The notes beneath the pieces were generated by a model. That model was not told the DNA's origin, did no database searches, and worked only from the letters and a program-made list of their open reading frames with translations. A stretch of DNA of 64,000 nt, taken from Agrococcus sp. HG114 (GTDB taxonomy: Bacteria > Actinomycetota > Actinomycetes > Actinomycetales > Microbacteriaceae). This document shows positions 1-7,974 of this stretch, one piece after another (positions within the stretch are counted from its first letter, which is position 1; the number at the start of each line of letters is the position of its first letter). The DNA is taken from positions 62,001 to 126,000 of the forward strand of contig NZ_JANQCH010000001.1 in NCBI RefSeq assembly GCF_024723325.1, given 5' to 3'. A program made the translations under genes and the position numbers.

Positions 1-64
1 TTTCGACGCGGGACTTTTTAGGACGCGATCGGGCGCAGGACATCGGATTCGCCCGCTCGCCCAA

Positions 65-70
65 TAGAGT
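65..70 (+). promoter_or_regulatory. Leaderless -10 box for the SHOCT gene
   Basis: TAGAGT lies exactly 6 nt before the ATG at 77, so transcription would begin at or next to the start codon. No Shine-Dalgarno sequence is present. The same geometry recurs at several other genes in this window. Confidence 0.55.
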
Positions 71-76
71 CATGCC

Positions 77-715
77 ATGGCATACGGACAGGTAGTCGGC
101 GGAGACTTCCATGGCGCGACGGTGACTACTGCCCCGTTCGGGAACTCACTTATTGTGCAGGGCGGGTTCACTAGGCGAAAGCTGGTGCCTGAGCAGGTCG
201 CCGCGTGGGTCGAACAGCCCGCTGATGCCAATCCGAGCAAGATCAGTGCCATCGGCAAGGCGGTAGCGGGCGCGGTCGCACCGCGGATGCTGAGCAAGAC
301 GGCCTCGGCAGCTGTCGGTGCCGCGCTGGACACGACTGTCCGCCCCCCGCGGTTCGTCCAGGTCGATTGGGTGGACGGCAAGCAGTCCCTCATCAAGATG
401 TCTGAGAGCCTCTTCACGCACTTCGCGATCCTGCTCCGCGATCGCCGCAGCCCCGATCCCGAGCCAGCCGCCACGGCCGCCGCCGTCGAGCCCACCCGTC
501 CCGCAGAGCCTCCTACGGCGGCGCAGCAGGCGTTCACGCTCGTGTCAGACCTGGTTCGGGACCGACTTCCCCGACCGGAGGCAACCGCTGCCGCCGTGCC
601 TGTCGGCGCGGAAGTAACTGAGCGGCTCAAGGCGCTGGCCGCGCTACGCGATCAAGGAATCCTGACTGAGGACGAATTCGTCGCGAAGAAGTCGCAGCTA
701 CTCGATCGGCTTTAA
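77..715 (+). CDS. SHOCT-domain protein of unknown function
   Basis: 212 aa. The last ~32 residues (ERLKALAALRDQGILTEDEF, then ending SQLLDRL) form a SHOCT motif, a short C-terminal helical module found on many unrelated actinobacterial proteins and thought to mediate oligomerisation. The first ~115 residues are a small mixed region with no recognised domain and no signal peptide or membrane span. Residues ~116-180 are an Ala/Pro-rich linker. The start is supported by the -10 box 6 nt upstream. It stands alone and is convergent with the aldehyde dehydrogenase gene. The cellular role is not inferable. Confidence 0.7.
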   Translation: MAYGQVVGGDFHGATVTTAPFGNSLIVQGGFTRRKLVPEQVAAWVEQPADANPSKISAIGKAVAGAVAPRMLSKTASAAVGAALDTTVRPPRFVQVDWVDGKQSLIKMSESLFTHFAILLRDRRSPDPEPAATAAAVEPTRPAEPPTAAQQAFTLVSDLVRDRLPRPEATAAAVPVGAEVTERLKALAALRDQGILTEDEFVAKKSQLLDRL

Positions 716-732
716 CCGTCGTCGCGTGGCGT

Positions 733-748
733 GAGCCCCTCGGGGCTC
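733..748 (+). terminator. Possible terminator hairpin after the SHOCT gene
   Basis: GAGCCCC-TC-GGGGCTC is a perfect inverted repeat 18 nt past the stop codon and between two convergent genes. No U-tract follows, as is common in high-GC actinobacteria, so termination is inferred from position only. Confidence 0.4.
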
Positions 749-814
749 AGTGAACCGCCGAGTGCGAGCACGAGCCGCCGCCACAGCGAGCCGACATAGT
801 CGCGTCGAAGTCAG

Positions 815-2275
815 TCAACCGTCGACGCGCTGCGGCACCTCCAGCGGGTTCTCGTCGCGCAGCGCCTCGGGCAGCAGCGCCGCCGGGAAGTTCTGGAACG
901 CGACGGGGCGTAGGAAGCGGGTGACGGATGCGGTGCCGACCGCGGTCGTCGTCGGCGCGGTCGTCGCCGGATACGGGCCGCCGTGCTGCTGCGCGAAGGT
1001 GACGGAGACGCCGGTGGGCCACTGGTTCCAGAGCACGCGGCCCGCGCGGTCGACGAGCGCCGGCACGAGGCTGCGCGCGAGCTGGAGGTCGGTCGGGTCG
1101 TCTTCATCCGCGACGACCGTCGCGGTGAGCTGGCCCTCGAGGCCACGGGCGACCCGGGGGAGGTCGGCGGCATCCGTGTAGGTGACGACGAGGCCGGCAG
1201 GGCCGAAGACCTCGCGCACGAGCGCCTCCGGGTCCTCGAGCACCGCATCGATCGTCGTGAGCAGCAGCGTCGCCTCAGGCGGCGACTGGCGGCTCGCCTC
1301 GCCCTCGCGCAGCACGGACACGTCCGAGCGGCCGGTCAGCTCCTCGAGCCCCGCGACGAAGCCCTCCTGGATGCGGTCGTTGAGGAGCGGCGCCGGAGCC
1401 GGCACGGCTGCGCGACGCAGCGCATCCACCACCCCCGACTCCGCCGGCGCGAAGAGCACGCCGGGCTTCGTGCAGAGCTGCCCCTGGCTGCCGGTGACCG
1501 ACGCGAGGTACTCCGTCGCGATCTGCTCCGCGCGGCGCGACGCGGCGCCGGGGGCGACGAATGCGGGGTTCACGCTGCCGAGCTCGCCGTAGAACGGGAT
1601 GGGCTCGAGGCGCGCGTTCGCGATGTCGAACAGCGCGCGGCCGCCACCGATCGAGCCGGTGAACGACGCAGCCTTGATCGCCGGGTGCTGGAGCGCCGCG
1701 ACGCCGTTCTGGGTGCCATGGATGACCGACACGAGGGCGGCCGGGGCACCTGCGGCGATCGCGGCCTCGCGGATGACGGCCACCGTCGCGTCGGAGAGTC
1801 GCGGGTGGCCCGAGTGCGCCTTGACGAGCACGGCGTTGCCGGCCGCGAGCGCCGCGGCGGTGTCGCCGCCTGCGACCGAGAAGGCGAACGGGAAGTTGCT
1901 CGCCGCAAAGTTCAGCACCGGGCCGATCGGCACGAGCATGCGGCGGAGGTCGGGCCGCGGCGCGCCCATCGGCCAGTCGGGGTCGGCCCTGTCAATGCGG
2001 ACGTCGAGGAACTCGCCGCGCTCGACCTCGTCGGCGAAGAGCCGCAGCTGGAAGGTCGTGCGCTTCAGCTCACCCTGCAGCCGCCCCTCTGCGAGCGCCG
2101 TCTCCTCCTGCGCGATCGCGATGAGGTCGGCGCCAGCCGCGTCGAGCGCGTCGGCGATCGCCCGCATCACTCGCGCGCGCTCGGCGTACGGCGTGGCAGC
2201 CCAGAGGGCGGATGCCTCGGCGACCTCGAGGACGGCCTCGTCAGTCGTGCGGTCGATCGTCGCGGTCTCGGTCAT
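815..2275 (-). CDS. Aldehyde dehydrogenase, 2,5-dioxovalerate (ketoglutarate semialdehyde) dehydrogenase type
   Basis: 486 aa, normal for the NAD(P)-dependent ALDH superfamily. Active-site landmarks are in order: Asn126 (ASNFPF), Lys152 (VKAHSGHP), FTGS at 205-208, general-base Glu231 (GELGS) and nucleophile Cys268 (GQLCTK). The GQLCTKPG and HSGHP signatures are those of the ketoglutarate-semialdehyde dehydrogenases that finish oxidative sugar-acid and hydroxyproline pathways, giving 2-oxoglutarate. ATG at 2275 is preceded by GGAGG. It is divergent from the IclR gene, and an IclR-like palindrome lies close by in the start of iclR, so co-regulation is likely. The exact semialdehyde is inferred from family resemblance and neighbours. 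Confidence 0.8.
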   Translation of the reverse strand: MTETATIDRTTDEAVLEVAEASALWAATPYAERARVMRAIADALDAAGADLIAIAQEETALAEGRLQGELKRTTFQLRLFADEVERGEFLDVRIDRADPDWPMGAPRPDLRRMLVPIGPVLNFAASNFPFAFSVAGGDTAAALAAGNAVLVKAHSGHPRLSDATVAVIREAAIAAGAPAALVSVIHGTQNGVAALQHPAIKAASFTGSIGGGRALFDIANARLEPIPFYGELGSVNPAFVAPGAASRRAEQIATEYLASVTGSQGQLCTKPGVLFAPAESGVVDALRRAAVPAPAPLLNDRIQEGFVAGLEELTGRSDVSVLREGEASRQSPPEATLLLTTIDAVLEDPEALVREVFGPAGLVVTYTDAADLPRVARGLEGQLTATVVADEDDPTDLQLARSLVPALVDRAGRVLWNQWPTGVSVTFAQQHGGPYPATTAPTTTAVGTASVTRFLRPVAFQNFPAALLPEALRDENPLEVPQRVDG

Positions 2276-2347
2276 CGGGTCCTCCAGTCATGAGCAGGCC
2301 CACGGCGGCAGCGCCGCGGCTCGCTCCATTGAATCCCGAGCGCCGCC

Positions 2348-2353
2348 TACACT
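2348..2353 (+). promoter_or_regulatory. Leaderless -10 box of the iclR gene
   Basis: TACACT ends 6 nt before the ATG at 2360, which predicts that the transcript starts at the A of the start codon. There is no Shine-Dalgarno sequence. The candidate IclR operator begins at +5 of this transcript. Confidence 0.6.
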
Positions 2354-2359
2354 GGGGTC

Positions 2360-3136
2360 ATGAGTTCCGATGAGCGGAACACTCCGCGCTCCATGATCGG
2401 TCGAGTGGCCGCGGTGCTCGGCGCGTTCAGCGGCGAGCGGCCGGTGCTCGGCGTGAACGACATCGCGCGCTCCGCGGGGCTCGCGAAGTCGGTCACCTCG
2501 CGCATCGTGAGCGAACTCGTCGAGGCGGACTTCCTCGAGCGCGCCGACAACGGCGTGCGCGTCGGCATCCGGATGTTCGAGCTGGGCGAGCTCGCGCAGC
2601 GCTCGAAGGAACTGCGCCAACTAGCCCTGGCCGCGATGGCCGACCTGCGCCAGGCGACCGGCATGACCGTGCAGCTGAGCGTGCTGAAGACGCCCGATCA
2701 GGTGTACGTCGAGATCCTCCGAGGGCGCGACGCCGACATGGTCATCCGTTCACGAGTCGGCGGGCGCGTGCCGGCCTACGCGACGGCCGGCGGCAAGGCC
2801 GTGCTCGCGCACTCGAGCGAGGAGGTCATCGAGCGCTCGACGCCGCAGGTCTTCGAGCCGCTCGGACCCGGCACGGTCGCCGACGAGGCGGCCTTCCGGC
2901 GGCAGCTCGAGGCGGTGCGGGCGAACGGCTTCTCGCACGAGGTGGAGGAGTCGAACCCGGGCGTCGAGTGCGTCGCATGCCCGCTGCTGCGGGCCGACGG
3001 CACCCCGATCGCCGCGATCTCGGTGACCGGGCCAGCGGGCCGCGCCGACATGCTCCAGTACGCCCCCGCAGTGCGCATCACCGCCCTCGGGCTCAATCGA
3101 CGCATCCGCGCGAACTCGGCGTTCAGCTCGCTGTAA
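2360..3136 (+). CDS. IclR-family transcriptional regulator
   Basis: 258 aa, typical IclR size. Residues ~10-70 form the N-terminal winged helix-turn-helix, with recognition-helix region AGLAKSVTSRIVSEL at ~39-53. Residues ~80-250 are the effector-binding IclR domain, with GGRVPAYATAGGKAVLAH and the VACPLLRADGTPIAAISVTG core. It sits between a divergent semialdehyde dehydrogenase gene and a co-directional alcohol dehydrogenase/transporter/aldolase operon. The GTTCCG-N5-CGGAAC palindrome occurs both in its first codons and before that operon, so it is the likely controller of both and of itself. The ligand is probably a pathway intermediate, but this is not shown by the sequence. Confidence 0.88.
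   Translation: MSSDERNTPRSMIGRVAAVLGAFSGERPVLGVNDIARSAGLAKSVTSRIVSELVEADFLERADNGVRVGIRMFELGELAQRSKELRQLALAAMADLRQATGMTVQLSVLKTPDQVYVEILRGRDADMVIRSRVGGRVPAYATAGGKAVLAHSSEEVIERSTPQVFEPLGPGTVADEAAFRRQLEAVRANGFSHEVEESNPGVECVACPLLRADGTPIAAISVTGPAGRADMLQYAPAVRITALGLNRRIRANSAFSSL
2364..2380. promoter_or_regulatory. Candidate IclR operator 1 (GTTCCG-N5-CGGAAC)
   Basis: GTTCCGATGAGCGGAAC is a perfect 6-bp inverted repeat with a 5-bp spacer, lying inside codons 2-7 of iclR, just downstream of the predicted leaderless start. Binding here would block transcription of iclR. The same arms and spacing recur at 3140-3156. Confidence 0.6.
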
Positions 3137-3139
3137 CCC

Positions 3140-3156
3140 GTTCCGCTGGCCGGAAC
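3140..3156. promoter_or_regulatory. Candidate IclR operator 2 (GTTCCG-N5-CGGAAC)
   Basis: GTTCCGCTGGCCGGAAC has arms and spacing identical to operator 1. It lies just upstream of the -35 of the candidate alcohol dehydrogenase promoter. A site upstream of -35 would fit activation, or repression by occlusion. Confidence 0.6.
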
Positions 3157-3161
3157 GCGGT

Positions 3162-3192
3162 TTGCACCACACCGCGCTGCCGCCCCTACCGT
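3162..3192 (+). promoter_or_regulatory. Candidate promoter of the alcohol dehydrogenase operon
   Basis: TTGCAC (3162-3167) and TACCGT (3187-3192) are separated by 19 bp, slightly longer than ideal. The hexamers sit directly after the candidate IclR operator, giving a ~90-nt leader before the GTG start. Confidence 0.4.
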
Positions 3193-3288
3193 GAACGGCG
3201 TCGTCAGACATCGACTGCAGCGCACCGAAGCGCGCAGGGCCGCCACTCGGCATCGATGCGCAGCGACCGATCGATGAGGAGGCGCCGC

Positions 3289-4383
3289 GTGAAGGCGATG
3301 GTGATGCACGAGACCGGTGCACCGCTCGTGCTCGAGGAACTCGAGCTCGACCAGCCCGGCCGCGGCGAGGTGCTCGTGCGCATCGAGGCCGCAGGCGTCT
3401 GCCACAGCGACGTGCACTACATCTCGGGCGGTCTCACCGCTCGGACTCCGATCGTGCTCGGCCACGAGGGCGCCGGCATCGTCGAGGAGGTCGGCGACGG
3501 CGTCACTGGGTTCCGCCCGGGCGACAAGGTCGTGCTCATGTGGCGCCCGCGCTGCGGCGAGTGCGAGTTCTGCCTCACGGGGCAGCCGGCGCAGTGCGCG
3601 CTCGGCAAGGTGCACGGCCAGACCAACGGCCTGCTGCGCGGCGGCACCCGCCTCAGCAAGGACGGCGTGCGCTACCACCACCTCATGGGCGACGCGTGCT
3701 TCGCGGAGCACGCGGTCGTCTCGCAGGAGTCGCTCATCGCGATCGACAGCGACATCCCCTCCGAGATCGCCGCGATCGTCGGGTGCGCAGTCATCACCGG
3801 CATGGGCACCGTGCTCAACAGGATGCCGGACCTCACGGGCAAGTCGGTCGCCATCATCGGCGCAGGCGGCGTCGGCCTCTCCGCCGTGATCGCCGCGCAG
3901 CTCGTCGGCGCCGCGCAGATCATCGTGTCGGATGTCGTGCCCGCCCGCCTCGAGAAGGCGCGCGAGCTCGGCGCGACCCACACGATCGACTCCTCGACCG
4001 AGGGCTTCACCGACCGGGTGCTCGAGATCACCGGCACCGGCGTGCACTACGTGCTCGAGGCCATCGGCCGCCCGGCGACGATCCGCGCGGGCTTCGAGGC
4101 GCTCCGCCCAGGCGGCACGGAGGTCGTCGTCGGCCTGGGCGCGGTCGGCGAGGAGCTCTCGATCCCGATCAACCTGCTCGTGCAGGGCGACCGGAAAGTC
4201 GTCGGCGCGCTGTACGGCTCGTCGAACACGCCCGTGCAGCTGCCCGAGATCCTCCGGCTCTACCGCGCGGGCCGCCTCCCCCTCGACCGGCTGCTGGACC
4301 AGTCGTTCGCGCTCGAGGACGCCAACGAGGCGATCGAGCACCTGCGCACCGGCGCCGTCGGGCGCCCGATCCTCGTCCCCTGA
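3289..4383 (+). CDS. Zinc-dependent NAD(P) alcohol dehydrogenase (MDR family)
   Basis: 364 aa from the GTG at 3289, chosen because GAGGAGG (3276-3282) lies 6 nt upstream. Catalytic-zinc ligands are Cys38 (VCHSD), His59-Glu60 (LGHEGAG) and Cys166 (VGCAV). The structural zinc has four cysteines at 89, 92, 95 and 103. The Rossmann motif GAGGVG is at 191-196. These are the marks of medium-chain zinc alcohol dehydrogenases of the class III-like branch. Its place before an MHS transporter and an HpaI-type aldolase suggests oxidation of an alcohol or hydroxyacid, or reduction of an aldehyde released by the aldolase. The substrate is unknown. Confidence 0.85.
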   Translation: MKAMVMHETGAPLVLEELELDQPGRGEVLVRIEAAGVCHSDVHYISGGLTARTPIVLGHEGAGIVEEVGDGVTGFRPGDKVVLMWRPRCGECEFCLTGQPAQCALGKVHGQTNGLLRGGTRLSKDGVRYHHLMGDACFAEHAVVSQESLIAIDSDIPSEIAAIVGCAVITGMGTVLNRMPDLTGKSVAIIGAGGVGLSAVIAAQLVGAAQIIVSDVVPARLEKARELGATHTIDSSTEGFTDRVLEITGTGVHYVLEAIGRPATIRAGFEALRPGGTEVVVGLGAVGEELSIPINLLVQGDRKVVGALYGSSNTPVQLPEILRLYRAGRLPLDRLLDQSFALEDANEAIEHLRTGAVGRPILVP

Positions 4384-4441
4384 ACCTGCCCTTCCCTTCC
4401 CACCGCACCGACGCATCCGCATCGCTCTCAAAGGAGACAGC

Positions 4442-5767
4442 ATGACCAGCACCATCGACGAGAAGCCGCCGACGACCCCAGAGGTCGTCGTGTCGGCGAA
4501 GGACCGGCGCCGCGCCCTCTGGGGCAGCGCGGTCGGCTCGACCATCGAGTGGTACGACTACTTCCTGTACGGCACGATGGCCACCGCCGTCTTCAACCTC
4601 CACTTCTTCCCGAGCGAGGACCCGGTCGTGAGCTCCATGCTCGCGTTCGCCTCGTTCGCGCTCGCGTTCCTCGTGCGCCCGCTCGGCGGCGTCGTGTTCA
4701 GCCACGTCGGTGACCGCATCGGTCGCAAGAAGACGCTCGTCATCACGCTCACGCTCATGGGCGTCGCGACGATGCTCATGGGCGTGCTGCCCGACTACGC
4801 CGCGATCGGCGTCGCAGCGCCGATCCTGCTCACGCTCCTGCGCCTCGTGCAGGGCCTCGCGCTCGGCGGCGAGTGGGGCGGCGGCCTGCTGCTCGCGGTC
4901 GAGTACGCGCCCAAGAACCGCCGCGGCTTCTACGGCGCCGTGCCGCAGGTCGGTGCGCTCGCCGGCCTCGCGCTCGGCAACCTCGTGACGATCGGCGCGC
5001 GCGCTGTCTTCCCCGAGGATGCGTTCGAGTCGTTCGGCTGGCGCATCCCGTTCCTGCTCTCGGGCGTGCTGCTCGTCGTCGGCCTCTGGATCCGCTCGAA
5101 GATCGACGAGACCCCGTCGTTCCGCAAGGTCAAGGCCGAGGGCACGACGCAGAAGCTGCCGATCGCCACCGTGATCAAGCACTACTGGCGCGAGGTCCTC
5201 ATCTCGACCGGCGCGAAGTTCGTCGAGACGAGCACGTTCTTCATCTTCGCGACCTTCTCGATCTCGTACGCGAAGAACTTCGGCTACGACTTCGGCGCCA
5301 TCCTCGGCTTCCTGCTCGTCGGCGCGATCCTCGGCATCGGCGGCATGCTCTTCTACGGCGGCCTCTCCGACCGCATCGGCCGCAAGAAGGTGTTCCTCGG
5401 CGGCTCGGTCGCGGTGGCGATCTTCATCTTCCCGTACCTCGCGATGGTCGCGAGCGGCAACCTGTGGCTCGCCGGCCTCGCCATCATCCTGTCGTTCGCG
5501 GTCGTCTGGCCGACCTACGGCTCGCTCATCGGCACGGTGCTGGCCGAGAACTTCGCGCCCGAGATCCGCTACACCGGCGCCTCGCTCGGCTACCAGGTGG
5601 GTGCGGCGATCGTCGGCGGACCGGCCCCGCTCATCGCCACGGCGCTGCTCGCGGCGTTCATGGGCAGCTGGATCCCGGTCGCGGTCTTCGTCGTGATCTG
5701 CGCGGCAGTCGGATTCATCTCGGTCTCGTTCGTGAAGACTCGCCACACCGAAGAGCTCGATGCCTGA
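4442..5767 (+). CDS. MFS transporter, metabolite:H+ symporter (MHS) family
   Basis: 441 aa with 12 predicted membrane segments. The N-terminal GSTIEWYDYFLYGT motif, the loop 2-3 signature HVGDRIGRKKTL (repeated later as SDRIGRKKVF) and GLALGGEWGGG are typical of the MHS family, which imports organic acids such as shikimate, dicarboxylates or aromatic acids with protons. AAAGGAGACAGC before the ATG gives a good ribosome site. It lies between the alcohol dehydrogenase and the aldolase, and its stop overlaps the aldolase start by 8 nt, so it likely imports the acid substrate of this pathway. Confidence 0.85.
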   Translation: MTSTIDEKPPTTPEVVVSAKDRRRALWGSAVGSTIEWYDYFLYGTMATAVFNLHFFPSEDPVVSSMLAFASFALAFLVRPLGGVVFSHVGDRIGRKKTLVITLTLMGVATMLMGVLPDYAAIGVAAPILLTLLRLVQGLALGGEWGGGLLLAVEYAPKNRRGFYGAVPQVGALAGLALGNLVTIGARAVFPEDAFESFGWRIPFLLSGVLLVVGLWIRSKIDETPSFRKVKAEGTTQKLPIATVIKHYWREVLISTGAKFVETSTFFIFATFSISYAKNFGYDFGAILGFLLVGAILGIGGMLFYGGLSDRIGRKKVFLGGSVAVAIFIFPYLAMVASGNLWLAGLAIILSFAVVWPTYGSLIGTVLAENFAPEIRYTGASLGYQVGAAIVGGPAPLIATALLAAFMGSWIPVAVFVVICAAVGFISVSFVKTRHTEELDA

Positions 5768-6542
5768 GCAGCGCTCCGCTGAGCCGGCCCGGGCGCCCCG
5801 CGTGGGCGCCTGGGTCGCACTCGATGCCCCCATCGCGACCGAGCAGATCGCTCGCGCCGGCTTCGACTACGTCTGCGTCGACGGCCAGCACGGCGTCATC
5901 GGCTACGACGCGCAGGTGCGCGCGCTGCTTGCGGTCGCAGCCGGCGGCGCCGAGCCGTGGGCGCGCGTGTCGACGAACAGCGCCGCCGAGATCGGGCGCG
6001 TGCTCGACGCGGGAGCGCGCGGGGTGATCGTGCCCCTCATCGACACGGCGGCGGAGGCTCGCGCGGCGGCAGAGGCTGCCCGCTATCCGACGTCGGGCGG
6101 CCGCCGCTCCTACGGGCCCATGCGGCTCGGCCCGCACTTCGGCGCGACGCCGGAGGAGACGGATGCGTCGGTCACGGTGCTCGCGATGATCGAGACCGCG
6201 TCGGGGCTCGCCGAGCTCGACTCGATCCTCGACGTCGAGGGCGTCGACGGCGTTTACGTCGGCCCGTACGACCTCTCGCTCGCGCTCGGCGCGCGCGTGC
6301 CGTTCGAGGATGCCATCGTGCCGCGACTCGACGCGGAGCTCGACCGCATCGCCGCCGCCTGCCGCGAGCGGGGCAAGATCGCAGGCGTGCACTGCGCGGA
6401 CGGCGAGCAGGCCGCCCGCCGCATCGAGCAGGGCTTCACGATGGTGACCGCGGCGACGGATGTGTCGTCGCTCCGGGCGGACATGCAGCGGCAGCTCGCG
6501 GCGGCGACCGGCTCACGCCTGGGCGCCGCGCGCGCCTACTAG
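5760..6542 (+). CDS. HpcH/HpaI-family 2-keto-3-deoxy-acid aldolase
   Basis: 260 aa, the family's usual length. The class II (metal-dependent) pyruvate aldolase pattern is clear: WVALDAP, VDGQHGVIGYD with the catalytic His (~44), then ARV, MIETASGL carrying a metal-binding Glu, and VYVGPYDLSLALG. Family members split 2-keto-3-deoxy sugar acids or 4-hydroxy-2-keto acids into pyruvate and an aldehyde. The ATG at 5760 overlaps the transporter stop, giving translational coupling. A perfect 12-bp hairpin follows the stop. With the semialdehyde dehydrogenase and alcohol dehydrogenase it suggests a deoxy-sugar-acid catabolic route; the exact substrate is not decided. Confidence 0.85.
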   Translation: MPEQRSAEPARAPRVGAWVALDAPIATEQIARAGFDYVCVDGQHGVIGYDAQVRALLAVAAGGAEPWARVSTNSAAEIGRVLDAGARGVIVPLIDTAAEARAAAEAARYPTSGGRRSYGPMRLGPHFGATPEETDASVTVLAMIETASGLAELDSILDVEGVDGVYVGPYDLSLALGARVPFEDAIVPRLDAELDRIAAACRERGKIAGVHCADGEQAARRIEQGFTMVTAATDVSSLRADMQRQLAAATGSRLGAARAY

Positions 6543-6556
6543 ACCCGAGCAGGGAC

Positions 6557-6586
6557 GAACGGGCGGGCGTGGGTGCCCGCCCGTTC
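6557..6586 (+). terminator. Terminator hairpin after the aldolase gene
   Basis: GAACGGGCGGGC pairs perfectly over 12 bp with GCCCGCCCGTTC around a 6-nt loop, 15 nt after the aldolase stop. It has no U-tract. The position at the end of the operon supports a terminator. Confidence 0.7.
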
Positions 6587-6712
6587 CGCTGTCAACGGCA
6601 GCAACGGCGGCGAGCGCGGCGCGCTCCCGGCCGTCCGCGTGCGCGACGACGCGAGCCCGCGCGTCGTCCACAGCGTCGGCGGAATAGGGCACGCCGATTG
6701 CGGGGCATCGAC

Positions 6713-6718
6713 GACACT
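6713..6718 (+). promoter_or_regulatory. Leaderless -10 box of the DUF1877 gene
   Basis: GACACT lies 6 nt before the ATG at 6725, the same spacing as the other leaderless genes here, although its first base departs from TANNNT. No Shine-Dalgarno sequence precedes the start. Confidence 0.4.
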
Positions 6719-6724
6719 CGCCAC

Positions 6725-7243
6725 ATGGGAATCAGGTACTACGCGTATGCCTTCGACCGTCCGATGACCCAACAGGCGCTCGCGGACCCGAGAAGCTTCA
6801 TCGCGGGCGATCCACTCGCTGACGCGTGGGGCTTCGAGCCCGGCGCGCAGATCGCGTCACCCAGCTTCGAGCAGTCGGTGCCGAAGCGCGACATGCTCTA
6901 CCTCGACAAAGCGTGGTCGATGCTGCAGCGCCTCACGGGCCCGGGCTCAGGCGACGGCGATGTGCGGCCCGCATATCGCATGTTCGAGGGGCATGTGACG
7001 GACCGCGAAGGCGGCTGGGAGCCGTGGGTACGAGCGCTGCCGCCTGATGAGGTGCCAGCGATCGCGCGTGATCTCGCCGGCATCGACGACGCCGAAGCCC
7101 GAGCCCGGCTGAGGGAGAGCGGCCGCTTCGGCGGGGAGCCGGACGCGGAGGCCGACTATGCGATGCACTACCTCGATGCCGCTCGCGCCTTCGTCTCCGC
7201 GCTTGCCACCGAGGGTCGAGGAATGGCTTACCTCATCGGCTGA
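6725..7243 (+). CDS. DUF1877 (YfbM-like) family protein
   Basis: 172 aa. The start MGIRYYAYAF, the LYLDKAW motif at ~60 and the closing block on a growing helix (YLDAARAFVSALATEGRGMAYLIG) match the DUF1877/YfbM family of small soluble bacterial proteins with no known function. No signal peptide or membrane span is present. It is monocistronic, between the terminator of the sugar-acid operon and the convergent zinc-ribbon gene. The start is chosen for the leaderless promoter and family N-terminus. Confidence 0.7.
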   Translation: MGIRYYAYAFDRPMTQQALADPRSFIAGDPLADAWGFEPGAQIASPSFEQSVPKRDMLYLDKAWSMLQRLTGPGSGDGDVRPAYRMFEGHVTDREGGWEPWVRALPPDEVPAIARDLAGIDDAEARARLRESGRFGGEPDAEADYAMHYLDAARAFVSALATEGRGMAYLIG

Positions 7244-7296
7244 CCGCCTCTCGCGCTGCTGGCCGATCGGCGCGGTGACGAGCAAGGCGAACGGCG

Positions 7297-7914
7297 TCAG
7301 GCCAGGAGGGGCTCGCCGCAGTCGCGGCACGTGGGACCGGCCGGCACGACCATGAAGCAGCTCGGGCAGGTGGTCTCGCGCATCGCCCCAGGGGGCGCAG
7401 CCTTCGGTGCCGCCGCGGCGCGGGTGGTGCCGCGCGGCTTGGCGGCACCACGCGGCTTGGCGGCGCGAGCCGGCTTGGCTGCGCGCGCGGGCAGCGGCGC
7501 GAGCACCGTCGGCGTGCCGCCGTCGGCCGGCATCGTCGCGCCGTAGAAGCGGTAGCACTCGAGCCGGTCCTCGGCTGCGACCCGTTCGCGCGTGTGGGCG
7601 TCGGTGCCGGTCGCCACGCCGGGATAGCCGTCGCCGACGAGGCGCTCCGCCGTGACGCACAACGACGTGAGCCGGGGCTCGCCGCGCTGCTGCGCATCCG
7701 CCGCCACCGCGCCGAGCACCCGAGGGATCCACTCCTCCGGAGGCTGGTTCGTCGTGATGCCGGTGCGGGCCTGGACGCGCCCGCTCAGTGCCTCGTAGGT
7801 CACCCAGGCGCCGTACTCGCCGGCGGTCTCGATCAGCGCATCGCGGGCCGCCGGGGCCCACTTGCGGATGGCGTCGGCCTGCGAGACGTACTTGCCGTTC
7901 GCCAGATGCGGCAC
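7297..7914 (-). CDS. Zinc-ribbon protein with an Ala-Lys-Pro-Arg linker, unknown function
   Basis: 205 aa from the GTG at 7914, which has GAGGAGG 4 nt upstream; an ATG nine codons earlier has no such site. Residues ~1-130 are a soluble alpha/beta region with VTYEALSGRVQARTG, resembling a small winged-helix fold. Residues ~145-178 are a low-complexity run of AAKPRG units like the tails of actinobacterial nucleoid proteins. The C-terminus CPSC-x9-CRDC is a zinc ribbon. A nucleic-acid-binding role is plausible from the basic tail and ribbon, but it is an inference. Confidence 0.6.
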   Translation of the reverse strand: MPHLANGKYVSQADAIRKWAPAARDALIETAGEYGAWVTYEALSGRVQARTGITTNQPPEEWIPRVLGAVAADAQQRGEPRLTSLCVTAERLVGDGYPGVATGTDAHTRERVAAEDRLECYRFYGATMPADGGTPTVLAPLPARAAKPARAAKPRGAAKPRGTTRAAAAPKAAPPGAMRETTCPSCFMVVPAGPTCRDCGEPLLA

Positions 7915-7974
7915 GGATCCTCCTCGGGTGGTGAGGATCAACCGTATCGAGCCGTCCTTGCCCGGCGCTCGGCG

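Noticed and set aside
983-2293. Long plus-strand open frame opposite the aldehyde dehydrogenase
   Set aside because: Composition is Arg/Asp/Leu-rich without domains, as expected from the complement of a high-GC gene; the minus-strand gene has all ALDH motifs.
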